NCBI GenBank assembly: GCA_026686845.1
Contig: JAIVEN010000014.1
Span: 13,874,001 to 13,938,000, forward strand
DNA length: 64,000 nucleotides
Reading direction: 5' to 3'
DNA from: Adenanthera pavonina
Lineage: Eukaryota > Streptophyta > Magnoliopsida > Fabales > Fabaceae
Shown in pieces: positions 37,301 to 49,240 of this stretch; position 1 is the first letter of the stretch, and every line of letters begins with the position of its first letter. The translations under genes were made by a program, and so were the position numbers. The notes under the pieces were generated by a model. The model had not been told where the DNA came from and did not search any database. It saw nothing but the letters and a program-made list of their open reading frames with translations.

Positions 37301-37740
37301 GTCTTAGTGATGAATACATGCATCAGCAAGTAAAATATACTAATTAAAACAAATTTTTTTCTATTAGGTACTTGGATCAATCTTATTTTAACCGAAAAAT
37401 TTATTGGGTGCAAATTAATGTGATCAAGTTAAATAAGATTCTTTTGAGTGACAAGTTCTATAATCAAACATTTAATATGGTTATATTTCTAATATTTAAT
37501 ATCTGTAATTAATTAAAGTCATATAACAATGGGTGAGTGATAAAAAAAAAAATTTCCTTGAAGGACACAGATCTGTCATGTGGATTGTTTCGTGGAGAAC
37601 CCAGAATCTCTCGCATGCAGCGCGTCAAGGAACGCGCTTTCATCACCACGTCGCCCTGTCATGGGCGGGGAACAGCATGAGCTTCCTTTGGATTTAAAAA
37701 ACTGCATTTCCCCATAAAAATTCATTTTCTCTTTTTACAA

Positions 37741-39318
37741 TTCTATGATTGAATGAATCTGTTTCTGAAGAGAGAGAACGAGAAACGGTACTGCCAGGAA
37801 ACATTATAAGATGAGAGTTTGATCGAAATATACAAGGCTTCGCAGAGGAAGGGAGCTCTCAAAGTTGTTGTCTCTAAAACCAAACCCTCACAACCAAGAA
37901 AGAAGACTTAAATTAAGAAAGGCAAAACAAATGGCCCAGACTAATTTTCTATGGTATTTGACCTCCTAATGCACATGGCTTCTGCCTCATTGGGTTTCTG
38001 CTCTCTTCATTTTTATTCTAGTTTTCCTTTTCCTTCACAATCACATGCTGTCCTCTCCCTGATCGGACCGTCTCTCTCCTCCAGTGTCTAGCTACGTTTT
38101 ATGATGTATCATTGAAGGGTTTTGAGTTTTTGACTCCAGAGTCTTACTTGAAGAGATTCCTCAGATCTACCAGGAAATCATTTTGGACATTGTCAACCTC
38201 AATTCTTCTTCTTTCTGGGTCTCCTGTGGTATCTGCCTTTGATTGAGTGCAAAAAGGTTAGCTTCTTTTGAGCCCTTCGTTTCGTTGTTGTAGTCTTTTG
38301 CAATTGGGATTTACTTAATCGCTTCTAGCTATCCCGGTTCTAATGAAAACGTGTTCCAACTTTCAACTTCGTTTTTCACTTTGCAAGCGTTTGTTCAAGT
38401 ATCAAATTCGGTTTCTGTCAGCTCTAGAAGTCACAAACTTATGCAATACTGATGTTCAGTTTCTGTTGAAAAGCTCAACAATTCCAGAAAATGGTTCAAT
38501 TATTCAATTCATTATTTCTTCGACTCCTGATATCGGATGATGATTTCTTCAACGGCTGTTTTCCACTTATGCACATTCAATGTTTCCTTGGATAACACTT
38601 TGTACTATCTCTTATCACCTAGCTTTTTGGTTGGTGGAAGTTAACATGTTTTGGCTACTTTTAATGTACTGGTCACTAGCTTTTTTTTTTTCCTGAAAAT
38701 TGGCCATCTTGGCATGTCTGACTCAAAAGATGGTGTATTTAGGAGCAAAGTCGTGAAAGTAGCAATAATTTACCAATTCTTGAACTTTTTATCTTTCGTC
38801 TCCCACTTATCACTTTTATCTTTAATTTTTGCTTTTCATTAAGAGGAAAAAGAAGCTAATTCTCTCTTATTGTTTCCCATATTGTTGCTGATGTCGGATG
38901 TGGCTGATGCTGATCATTGAGCTTGAAACTATTGTCATACTCTTAGAGCTACTAATCGTTAAGTTTTTGTTTTTTGCTCTTAGAATGTTCTACAAAATGT
39001 GCATTTACTTCTATTTCAGTTGCTGATTCTTGCTTTCTTTGTATGTAGTACATGTACGTCTATATATTTGTTACACTATGAAATTTTTTTATTGAGTGCC
39101 TAACTTAAACTATTCTTGGCCAAACAGATTGCAACAAATGGTAGTACTTTAACTTCCCTCCAAGTCTTCTGTTATCTTTTGGACATAAAAATCCCTGAGT
39201 TAAGCCTCAGATTTTGAAATGCCGTTGTACGGCAAAGAGGGATGAACTAATTGAAATTTAAACTTGCATATTATAAAAATAGATTGGCTTGGGAATTGAA
39301 TGTGAACAGTGTGCTACC
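37741..39318 (+). promoter_or_regulatory. 5' leader region of the AHK5-type gene, with upstream ATGs
   Basis: Region between the likely start of transcription and the coding ATG at 39319. It probably holds a leader exon, a leader intron (candidate donor AAAAG/GTTAGC at 38256) and an acceptor just before the ATG (AAAAATAG at 39282 or CCAAACAG at 39130). The first part contains several short upstream frames: ATGs at 37745, 37931 (12 codons) and 37972 (about 38 codons). Transcript ends are not known. Confidence 0.4.
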
Positions 39319-42300
39319 ATGGTTTGTGAGATAGAGAATGACCCTATCGAGGACACGGACATCGAAGTCCTCTCTTCAATGTGGCCTGAAGATATTGGAA
39401 CTGATGGTGGAAAACAATTTAATATGGAAAAGCCTGGAAACGGCCAAGATATGTTGGAAGAGATTATAATAATGGAGGAATCAACTATAGTTGATTTCAA
39501 GCGTCTCATGGAGCTTACAGATTATACAGATAAGGGGTCATCCCAACTATCCTACCTTATGAAACACTGGGAGTATAAGCAGGCCAATGCTGTGCGTCTT
39601 CTTAGGGAAGAACTTGACAACCTAAGCAAACAAAGGCGGGAGGTTGAGCTGAGGAAGTTGGAGATATTGGAGGAGCATCGATTTGAGGAAGAAAAATATG
39701 GGGATAAACGGCCAGTTTCTATTTTGGATGAAATATATGATATATGGCAAGATGTTCCATGCAGGAAATGTGATGTTGTTGTTCAAAACAAGAGAATTGA
39801 AATAGATGCTGAGTATGATACCATTGTATATTGGAAACAGCGGGCACTTCATTTGGAAAAATTGTTGGCCACAAGCGTTCAGAGAGAGCAGATACTTGAA
39901 GAAAAGTTGCAAGAAAGTATAAAGAATCTTGAAAAGCAGTCCTCACCTGTAGAAGAACTGTCCCAGATTTTAAAAAGGGCAGATAATTTCTTACATTTTG
40001 TACTCCAGAATGCACCTGTAGTTATTGGTCATCAGGTAAATTACAGTTACTATTAAGCTTGCAACAGTATATTAAACAACTTATAAAGTGATATTAGTAC
40101 GTGACATTAAAATTTGTCAGAGATGTTGATTATATTTGTGAGTTTTTCCAGGACACAGAGTTGCGCTATCGCTTTATCTATAATCATTTTCCAAGTTTGC
40201 ACGAGGAGGTAATGAATTGCTGTTGAAGATCTTGTTTCAAGGTTATATGAGAAATATTGTTTTAAGTTATTGCATTGTTTTGTTTTCTATCAAAATGCTA
40301 ACTTGTTCTTCAAAATGAAACTTCTTTTCCTCTGCTTAATGCCTTTTCCTTCTTCCCATAAGGAATTTCTGCAACAAGTAAGCTGAAATATTCACACTCT
40401 TAAATTTAATCATCTTTTTCAGGACATCATTGGAAAAACAGATGTTGAAATTTTCACAGGATCTGGGGTTAAAGAATCTCAAGATTTTAAGAGAGAAGTT
40501 CTAGAAAAAGGTTTACCCGCAAAAAGGGAAATTACTTTTGAGACAGAATTATTTGGGTCCAAGACATTCTTGATTTACGTAGAACCTGTCTTCAGCAAGA
40601 CAGGGGAGACGCTAGGAATAAACTATATGGGAATGGATGTCTCAGATCAGGTAAATGTTATTTTGCATTTAGTGGTACTTTCATCCTATTGACTGTAAAG
40701 AGGAAATTAATTTTTCTGGCAAACTACAGGTAAGAAAAAGAGAAAGGATGGTGAAGATCCGTGAAGAAATCGCGGTACAGAAAGCCAAGGAAACGGAACT
40801 GAATAAAACTATTCACATTACAGGTTTGATCACCTAGTGAAGCATTAGTTGTGAATTTATCCCAATCTGCTTTGGCAGCAAGAAAGCTCATCCCTTTTTC
40901 TTTGTTTTTCTTGAACCTTCTAATAGAGGAGACTATGAGAGCAAAACAAATGTTGGCAACCATGTCTCATGAGATAAGATCTCCATTGTCTGGGGTTGTT
41001 AGCATGGCTGAAATTCTTTCTAGGACAAAACTAGATCGGGAGCAAAGACAGCTCTTGGATGTCATGCTATCTTCAGGAGATTTGGTTCTTCAACTTATAA
41101 ATGACATACTCGATCTTTCCAAGGTTGAGTCAGGTTTGAATACTATCCTTTTTCCATGGCTTATATCTGATATCTAAATCTCACAATAATGTAAATACTA
41201 AATGCCAATTTTAGTAGAGAAACCTGAAGTTAGGTACTGATCTTTTAATCTTCTCTATTTAGGAGTTATGAAGTTGGAAGCAACCAAGTTCCGGCCAAGA
41301 GAGGTAGTAAAGCATGTACTCCAGACTGCTGCAGCTTCACTGCAGAAAATGTTAACCTTAGAAGGACATGTAGCAGATGATGTCCCTACTGAGGTGAGAA
41401 GTTATTTTTAACTTCCATGCTTTGTGGTCAAATATTTCCTTTTAGCATTGGTGCTAAACTTTGTGTTATACAGGTCATCGGAGATGTTTTAAGGATTCGG
41501 CAAATCCTCACAAATTTAGTCAGGTACTAAGCTTTGTGAGATTCTTAGTCTCAGCTTGCAAGGGCCAACAGTAGTTGTACCCAATGAATGTATTTGTGCT
41601 ACTTTGCACTCACATTTTTTATTCTTTGCAGCAATGCAATCAAGTTTACTCGTGAAGGCAAAGTTGGCATAAATCTTTATGTTCTGCCAGAGCAGTCTTT
41701 TGCAAAAGCAGAAGAAAGCATCCACAAGACTAGTGCAGACCAGTCTAGTATTTTGGGGAATGGAGTAAAAGAAGAGAAACATCTCTCAACATATCAAAAT
41801 AACAGTTACCAAAATCATGCATCGAGTGACGAAGACGGGTCTCCAGCTAAAAGCAAATGCTTAATGAATGGAGATACTGAGGAGCAAACTCAACCAACTG
41901 AAACAACCGTGCGGATACGTTGTGATGTCTATGACACAGGAATTGGAATACCTGGTATCTTTTGAATCTTCTCTACATAAGTATGATTTATCTTACAGAA
42001 TAGTGATCATGAGAAATAACGTTTTGTTTCAATTTATAATGCAACAGAGAAGGCTATGCCTACTTTGTTCAAAAGGTACATGCAAGTGAGTGCAGACCAT
42101 GCTCGAAAGTATGGTGGCACAGGGCTAGGACTGGCAATATGCAAACAACTGGTAAGCTTTCTGTTTCCCCTTCTATTAATGGAAGTTATATTTCATTCGA
42201 TCTTCATAGCGTTGTTGTTTTTGCACTTGTGATAATAGGTTGAGTTAATGGGTGGTCGTCTTACAGTGTCTAGCAAAGAACACTGCGGTTCTACATTCAC

Positions 42301-43972
42301 GTTCATACTGCCATACAAGGTTTCAGTTGTTTGTGATCCTTCTGATGAGCTCTCAGATGTGGAGAATGACGATGCTACATCTGATGATAACACAGGGGGC
42401 TTCTTCCAATTTCAACCACCCACTTTGGGCTCTCTGTTTTCCTCCTATGGATCTAGCAGGAGCCAGAAGTTAATACCTCAAAAACTTGGGTGTACAACCT
42501 CGCATAAATTCAATGGGTTTTTAGAGAATTCATGCTCAACTCTCTCTAATGACATCAATTCAAAAGGAATAACTTCAGTTCAGGATGCATCAGTTATTGA
42601 TGGCCTGGAGATATCTGAATCTGCATGTTCATCAAATGACAGCCTGGAGATAGGGAACAAAAATGTAGTAACAAGAAACAAATCGCAAAATGTCAGGGCA
42701 GATTCTTTGTATCATGCAGAGGTAGATCAAGATCGCGTAGATACCGCAACAAAGTCAAGAGAACTCCAACAAGCAAGTCAGAGTCAAGAAAGGAAAGAGA
42801 TAACTTCGCAGTGTGTCACTGGCAGCAGCACTTCAGAAGTAGCCAAACCAGAATTAAAGCCTAAGATCCTTCTCGTAGAGGATAACAAGATCAATGTTAT
42901 GGTGACGCAGTCAATGATGAAGCAGTTAGGTCATAGCATAGATGTTGTGAATAATGGAGTGGAAGCTGTGCGTGCTGTACAGCGCCAGAGTTATGACCTA
43001 ATTCTTATGGTGCAATCCCATACTTCCTTCTTATGGCCTTTTTACTGTCTTGAGTCAATGCTTTACATGTTAAGAAAATTGACTTGCTTACTTCAGGAGA
43101 TGATACACTTGTCCGAACTTGTTTTGGAGCTCGCAAAAGAGTATGCTTTCACGTATATAATTTTGTCCCGTTCGTGTTTGTATTATTGCTTAGTCCTAAA
43201 ATTTAACTATTTCACTTTCTTCGCATTTTTGTTGCATGCAATGCAAATAAGTCACACAGATATGTCTATTGCTCCATCGTCTATACCACTATGTAGGTTT
43301 ATGGACTTTCAAGCAATTGATCCCATTTATTTCTTTTGTAGTTTTTCTTTTTTTCTTTTTTCCCTTTTTTTGACCAGCCTTTCTAGTTTGTGTGTGTGTA
43401 TATATATATATGTATCTATCTTAACAAGAGAGTCAAGAAGTGTAAGCTATTTTAATCATTATTGTTAACGTTCATAATCTTTTGGGTTAAGTTCTGCATA
43501 TATATATATATAAATTTAATTTTTTGGTGATAAGGCTCATGTGCTTGCATTTTGCAGGATGTGTGCATGCCAGTTATGAATGGTCTACAAGCAACAAAGC
43601 TGATTCGTTCTTTTGAAGAAACAGGAAACTGGGATGCTGCAAGAGAAGTTGGGATTGAGCCAAATCTGCTAGCTTCATGTTTGCATAAGAATGAATTTTC
43701 TCTACCTAACACCAAGTTGAACCGCATCCCCATTATTGCGGTGAGCAGTTATTCATAGTGATTTTATTATCGGGAGGATTTCCTTCTTATATTGACAAAA
43801 TCTTTGAATGTTAAATGACCATTGATTTCATTACCGAATATTAATGCAGATGACAGCAAATGCTTTGTCAGAGAGTGCAGAAGAGTGTTCTGTAAATGGT
43901 ATGGATTCGTTTGTATCAAAACCTGTGACTTTCCAAAAATTGAACGAGTGTCTTGAACAGTACCTACAGTGA
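39319..43972 (+). CDS. AHK5: AHK5/CKI2-type hybrid sensor histidine kinase
   Basis: A 995-residue hybrid histidine kinase in 12 coding exons: 39319-40035, 40152-40208, 40423-40650, 40730-40823, 40927-41133, 41263-41393, 41474-41523, 41632-41954, 42048-42151, 42239-43009, 43558-43740 and 43850-43972; all phases agree. In Arabidopsis, AHK5 is an intracellular kinase in ethylene, ABA and hydrogen-peroxide responses of roots and guard cells. The N-terminus has no membrane segment; it is a long coiled coil (about residues 85-225). A PAS-like sensor domain follows (about 240-335). The kinase has the H box ATMSHEIRSPLSG (His near 380), N box LTNLVSNAIKFT, G1 DTGIGIP and G2 GGTGLGLAI. A Ser-rich linker leads to a receiver (ILLVEDNKINVMV) with phospho-acceptor Asp near 895 and the conserved Lys in SKPV. 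Start: the ATG gives MVCEIEN, the start seen in the family. Confidence 0.95.
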
Positions 43973-46900
43973 CATCCTTGTAAATTTCTGTCTGTGTATA
44001 AAAGAATAAGAGCCTAGGAAAGTTTTGTAATGAATCATGTTCTCCTCTGTCATGAATGTCTACATAAAAGTGTATAGATGTGCAATTTTTTTTTTATCAC
44101 TTAATAGTCTATAATTCTAATTGAGAACAGGGGTATCTGCATTATAGTTAGGAATAGGAGCAAATGGAACGGGAATGTAAAGTTACTGAAGCATTTCCTT
44201 GAAGTGTTGATGAGTCATAGAAACTTAGGGCTTAGGCACTACAAAGAAGCTTTAAAAGAGGATGAAATCATGCCAGCCAGGAGGTAATCTCTTCAAAAGT
44301 TGATGGTGATAACTATCTCAATTCTATGCCATCTGACTAGATTGAATTGTGTGGGGAAAGCATGAAAGAAAGGATCTCAGGAACAGTAGGCATTAGTATA
44401 CAAAGAAATAAAAAATTAGTTCACTTTTTGTATAGTGGCTGACTACTGCAAGTGTCCAACCTGTACTGTGACCTCTGGGGATGTCTATCTATAATTGTAT
44501 ATCCTACTGTAATGGTGCTGCTGACAAAACCATATCAGCTGTTCAGATGAGTTACTGTGTACCGTCAGTAGTTGTTGCAGGCGAGACAGTGACCTCAATG
44601 GTTTCTTCTTTGTCATGAGATGCTTGACCAAGAGAATTGACCTCGATATTGTCCCGGTCCACATAAAAGGAAATGTTTGATTCTGTGTGGCTGGATGGAG
44701 CTGGTGGGCTGTATGAACTGGGAGAATCCTCAATTGCACTGAAGCTATGATGATGAGTACTGCTAATTTCGCTCTTATCTGACACTTCACTTTTCCTGTT
44801 AGTGTGGGAGCTCAAGTCTCTTTGGTCGAAGATTCTTAGCAAGATGCCAATTCGTCTCCATATTGAGGTATTGGGATTATCACGTAACCAGATGTGTCTT
44901 TGCTCATATAAGAATGTAACTGCAAAGATCATTAGAGCTGAGACCGAGGCAACCCCAGCTATAAGAAATAGGCCCCAAAAACTATCAAGGCTAAGACTAT
45001 TAGAAGAGACAGAGGTGCTGGAGTCAGAACAAGTGCTGAGGTTGGGGAGCCAGCATTTTCAATTTCTTTCATTCTGGAACACTCAATTACCTTCAGGATC
45101 GCTTTCGAAAGATCAGCTTGAAGAGGGGATCCTCTTGGGAAAACCTGTAACGCGCACCAAAAAAAAAAAGAGAAAAGGTCACTACACTTTAGCATCAAAT
45201 CAGTGCACTAAAGAGAGGTAGAGAGGAGAAAGGTAGCATACAAAACCAAGGCCATCAATTTTGAATGTAGGTTCAACCATGGTGTACTTGGAGCAGTGAG
45301 TTCCAAGAAGAATCCTTATATAATGGATTTCGTCCAAGGCTGCAGCTATTCCTCCATTTGCACTTCCTCTTGTGAAAAGTTCATCCAATTGTTCCGAAGA
45401 GTTGTAAGGTTTAAGCTGGAAATCTTCAAAGCCTAAGTCTTTCAAGATCCCTCGGACAAAAGAACCTTCTTGGTATCCAACGCTCCACCTATTTTTCTTG
45501 ACCTCATAGATATCAGTCACAGTTGGTTGCAGCTGCTCAACCGTTAATCGGGAAGTCAAACTTGCCGTGTAGCTCTGAGTCAGAATCAGCACCACGAATA
45601 CCCAAATGATCAGTACAAACCTAGCCAAGTTGCTCACCACTCTCTCCCCTGAAATTGCCCCAAAGAATTAAAAAAAAGGGTCATCACCTTGGAATGAAAG
45701 AACTTTTTTTCGTTACTGCATGAATAGTATTGCTACTTACGATGTGCGAAGACCATGGTGGAGAAGGAGAACCACAGGCTGGTGTCAATCTGGTGGGACG
45801 GAGGCCCTCGAAAATCTTGGTTTATTCGGTGTTTAAGAACCCAGACTACAAATCCAATGAACACAAAAGAACAACCGGTCATCACCCACAGGCCCTATGT
45901 CAGAGGTTTCAGGAACGCCCACGCACTCTTGACCCGATTGTCTCTGATGGGCACCACCATTGACACTCCAGATTCTGTGTATGGCAAAGTGAAGTCCACA
46001 TAGTTGGATCTGCTTGCTATTATTGTCGTGTCTCCCACCACTGCATCGAAGTTCTGTTCATCATCATTAATTAGTATAGCTGAACATTTTCACTATAGAA
46101 CAGAAACAGAATTATGATATGATTACAATGAAAAGCTTCATCTATTTTACCTCATCAGAGACTTGGCTGATCAATTCATCGTAGGTTCCAGCGCTCTCTC
46201 CATTAGGCTTTGCAAAAGCAATGAGTTCGTATGGCAGAGCATACGACAACTCTTGTACTGCTGCATCGAAGATGTCAATACAATAACCAACGACTTTTGT
46301 TGTGTTAGTGTCAGGATCATTCACTATCTTCACAAATTCAAAGAAACCGTGCTTTACTGGAACTCCTACCTTCAACTTCCCCTCATTTGTAGGAGTCTGC
46401 CATCCTTTTGGAACAGAGTAACTATCCCCAGGCCATGTAATGGGTCCTAGATTTTTCTTGAATGAACTTAGATTCCTCATTTTTCCATTCCCTGGCGTCC
46501 AAATTCCTACCCCATTTTCGCCATTACCGTTCACGTTAATTATCTGAAACGCCGTCACTTGCATTTGCCCATTTTCGATGCCAAAATCTCCAGACAGACC
46601 CGTAAAGCTAGTTTTTGATATAGCGTTCCGTAACTTCTCGCCATTTTGTGAGACTCCTAATGTGTCAAGATCAGTCAAATTGCCAAAAGCATTTTTCATT
46701 TGGAAGTCAGAATTGGTAATCGCAGCCTTCTCAATTGCCATTGCTAGTGCTGTGGCAGCATCATAAGCCCATAGTCCATAAACATTCAAATCAGTATTAA
46801 CCAGGGTTGGATTATCTCGCAGGAACTGCCTTTTCCATCGGAGTCTGAAATCTTCAAGCCTTTTCCTTTTCGGAATAAAGGTCTTCACACCCAACACACC

Positions 46901-48335
46901 CTGCATTGCATCTATGACAGAGGCATTCAAAGAGGTTAACATATCACCCAGTCCCTTGGCGATGATCCAAGCATAGCCTTCTCTCATCATTCCAATCTGT
47001 TTTGCAATGGTAAACAGTCTAGAGCCCAGATCAATTGACATGTGTACAATGAAGACTCTGGTTTGAATGGTCATCAACTTGTAAAGCTTACTAGAAATTT
47101 GAGCATCTGAAGCCGACGGAGGTATAGCACTGAGATATGGGACTCGGGCATTAACTTCTTGCAGGGCAGTGATTAAAAATGGTATAACCCCATTTCCATG
47201 CTCGCTATCTGCATAAATGGGCATTGCTTCTCTCCACTTAGAAGTTTGGACGATGGCATTAATGGCATCTACTTGTGCTGCGTCATTTTGTGCAACTCGG
47301 AAAAAATGTGAACTCTTTAAGGAAGTAAGAGAAGGGCTTGTTGCTGTGAAGGACAGGACAGGAACGTGAGCTTTTTCCCCAAGATTCACTATAAAATTGG
47401 TTTGCGTTGTTGATATGGGTCCCATAATGGCTTGTACTTCTGCGTTCTTGATGAGGTCTAGAGCTGTGTTTTAACAGAAAAATAGTCCCATTCTCATTTA
47501 GCTTATCCTTGTTTGCTATAGATAGTTCGAATTTTTGGGAACTCCAATTTTTTATAGGTAGTCTAAGACCACTTGAAAAGAAATTTTGAAACATGAGCTT
47601 CATCTATAAATTAGAAAAATGAAGATGTATTATTGATATTTCTAAGCTAAGTATCTGAATTAATCTCATTTATTATTTACAATTACAGTAAAACCTCATT
47701 TCATAGAATCAAAATCTAACCAACAAGAATTAGTTAAACCAATATAACTAAATTTAGACATCAACTTTAACATGAGAAATAAATTGTAGGATCGACGCGG
47801 GGCAACTTTCAGAAAATTGACGTTTATCTTGAGTACCATCATCAACATGATAGCAACGTATGAGGGACTTACTTCCCATGATTAAATTGCTGTTCAAAGT
47901 ATTCATTTTCTCAGTAGCAATTTCCTTGTTCACACGAAGACTTAACTGTGCCACGCGGCCATTATTGCACCTTAAATTCATTAGTCCTATACACATATTT
48001 GTCTTAATAGGCAAACCTATCTTGGTCTAACTCTAACTCTTTGAGGTCATTTCTTGAACTAGTATATTGGACAAGTCGACAATCAACAACTTCTGGACAA
48101 ATTATGTTCTATTATTTATTTATTTTTTCATAGCTGTATTGCATGCGATAAATAATCATCCTTCATCGTCTCGACCAATGTTTCGTGCCATCGACTCTCA
48201 ACTTATGAATGAATACGGGAAGATAGAAAAGAGATTTTATGAAAAGGCAAGAAACAGATTTTGCAGCAGTACTTTTCCCTAGAGTAAATGGTAATATTCC
48301 CTCATTTTTAACTCCTTTTTACACACATTAAATGC

Positions 48336-48680
48336 TTGTTTGGATAAGTAAAAAGTCCTTATGGAAGAAAAAAAGTGATTTTGCTGTTTCTAAACGCACC
48401 CGGGAATAAAATAATTATTTATGGCTATTTAAGTGATTATTTTCATAAGTTATTTTTTTTTACTTAATCACTTATTCTTCCATAATTACTTATTTCACTT
48501 TTTCTTTTTATTATTTATCTAATAATCACTTAAACTATCAAAATTCAAACATATTTTTTTTTTAAATCACTTATGGGGTACAAATATCCAAACACAAATC
48601 ACTTATTCTCATAATTTATTATGAATAAATACTTATCCTTATAATTACTTATATATAAGTCAATCCAAACACACCCTTAA
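48336..48680 (-). mobile_element. MITE, family B, copy 2
   Basis: About 345 bp, opposite in orientation to the copy at 4985. Ends are TTGTTTGGATAAG and AATCCAAACACACCC, an imperfect terminal inverted repeat. Read on the reverse strand it shares long blocks with copy 1, such as TTATATATAAGTAATTAT and ATAATAAATTATGAGAATAA. Confidence 0.65.
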
Positions 48681-48996
48681 AAAAATTAGTTACGTAATTG
48701 AATTTGTCTGAAAATTCTAATGGTTCGAATATCATCCTTACTAAGTGCATCAAATTCCAACAATAAATTAATTATTCTTTACCTTTCTCATATTTTTCAT
48801 AAGTCAATCAATGTGGCACCTCTTAGTTGCATATAAAGCAAATTAAGGACGTTGGAAAAAAAAATTTAATGGCCTAGGTATCTTTATATTTAAGATAAAA
48901 AAGTTATTCTAAAAGATGTTTTATATTTAACTGTTGAGGGAGTATATTAGAAATATCAAAAGTTTTTCTTGTTTTGCTACATTTATGAAAAACTAT

Positions 48997-49240
48997 TACT
49001 TATTCCGGTTCCATATATAGGACCTTTTACTCTGATCTTGAATATAAGACCCTTTATAATATATAAGGTAGTATTTATTATGTATTTTTAAAAAATATCC
49101 TTATTTAATATATTCAAAGAGAAAGAGAGATATTAAATAAGGATAGTTTTATAAAAATATTGAAATTTTAAAAAAAATTGATATGGTTATTTGATTTTAA
49201 TTTTTATTCTTAATCCATGTAATTTAATTAAAAAGGTGTT
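48997..49240 (+). mobile_element. MITE, family A (Stowaway-like), copy 4
   Basis: Starts TTACTTATTCCGGTTCCATA and shares TATATAGGACCTTTTACTC, AATATAAGACCCTTTATAAT, ATTCAAAGAGAAAGAGAGAT and the TTAATCC...AAAAGGTGTTATAT end with the other copies. It lies in the first intron of the GLR gene. Confidence 0.6.

Larger units (their letters stand above)
29031..37740. other. Gene-poor, AT-rich intergenic block
   Basis: No convincing gene in 8.7 kb. Supported contents, listed separately: a GGTTC-rich DNA element (about 29425-30063), a probable LINE tail (32090-32275) and one MITE family A copy (34056-34320). A trinucleotide ATT/AAT array lies near 34740-34795. The stretch 36010-36400 starts and ends with TTTGGTT / AACCAAA and may be another decayed TIR element. 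Small open stretches (31759-31995, 33053-33314, 34536-34865) lack protein character. Confidence 0.5.

Noticed and set aside
47754..48014. 86-codon frame inside the GLR intron that could be an extra exon.
   Set aside because: The GLR exons on either side join in phase without it, and its sequence does not fit any receptor segment.
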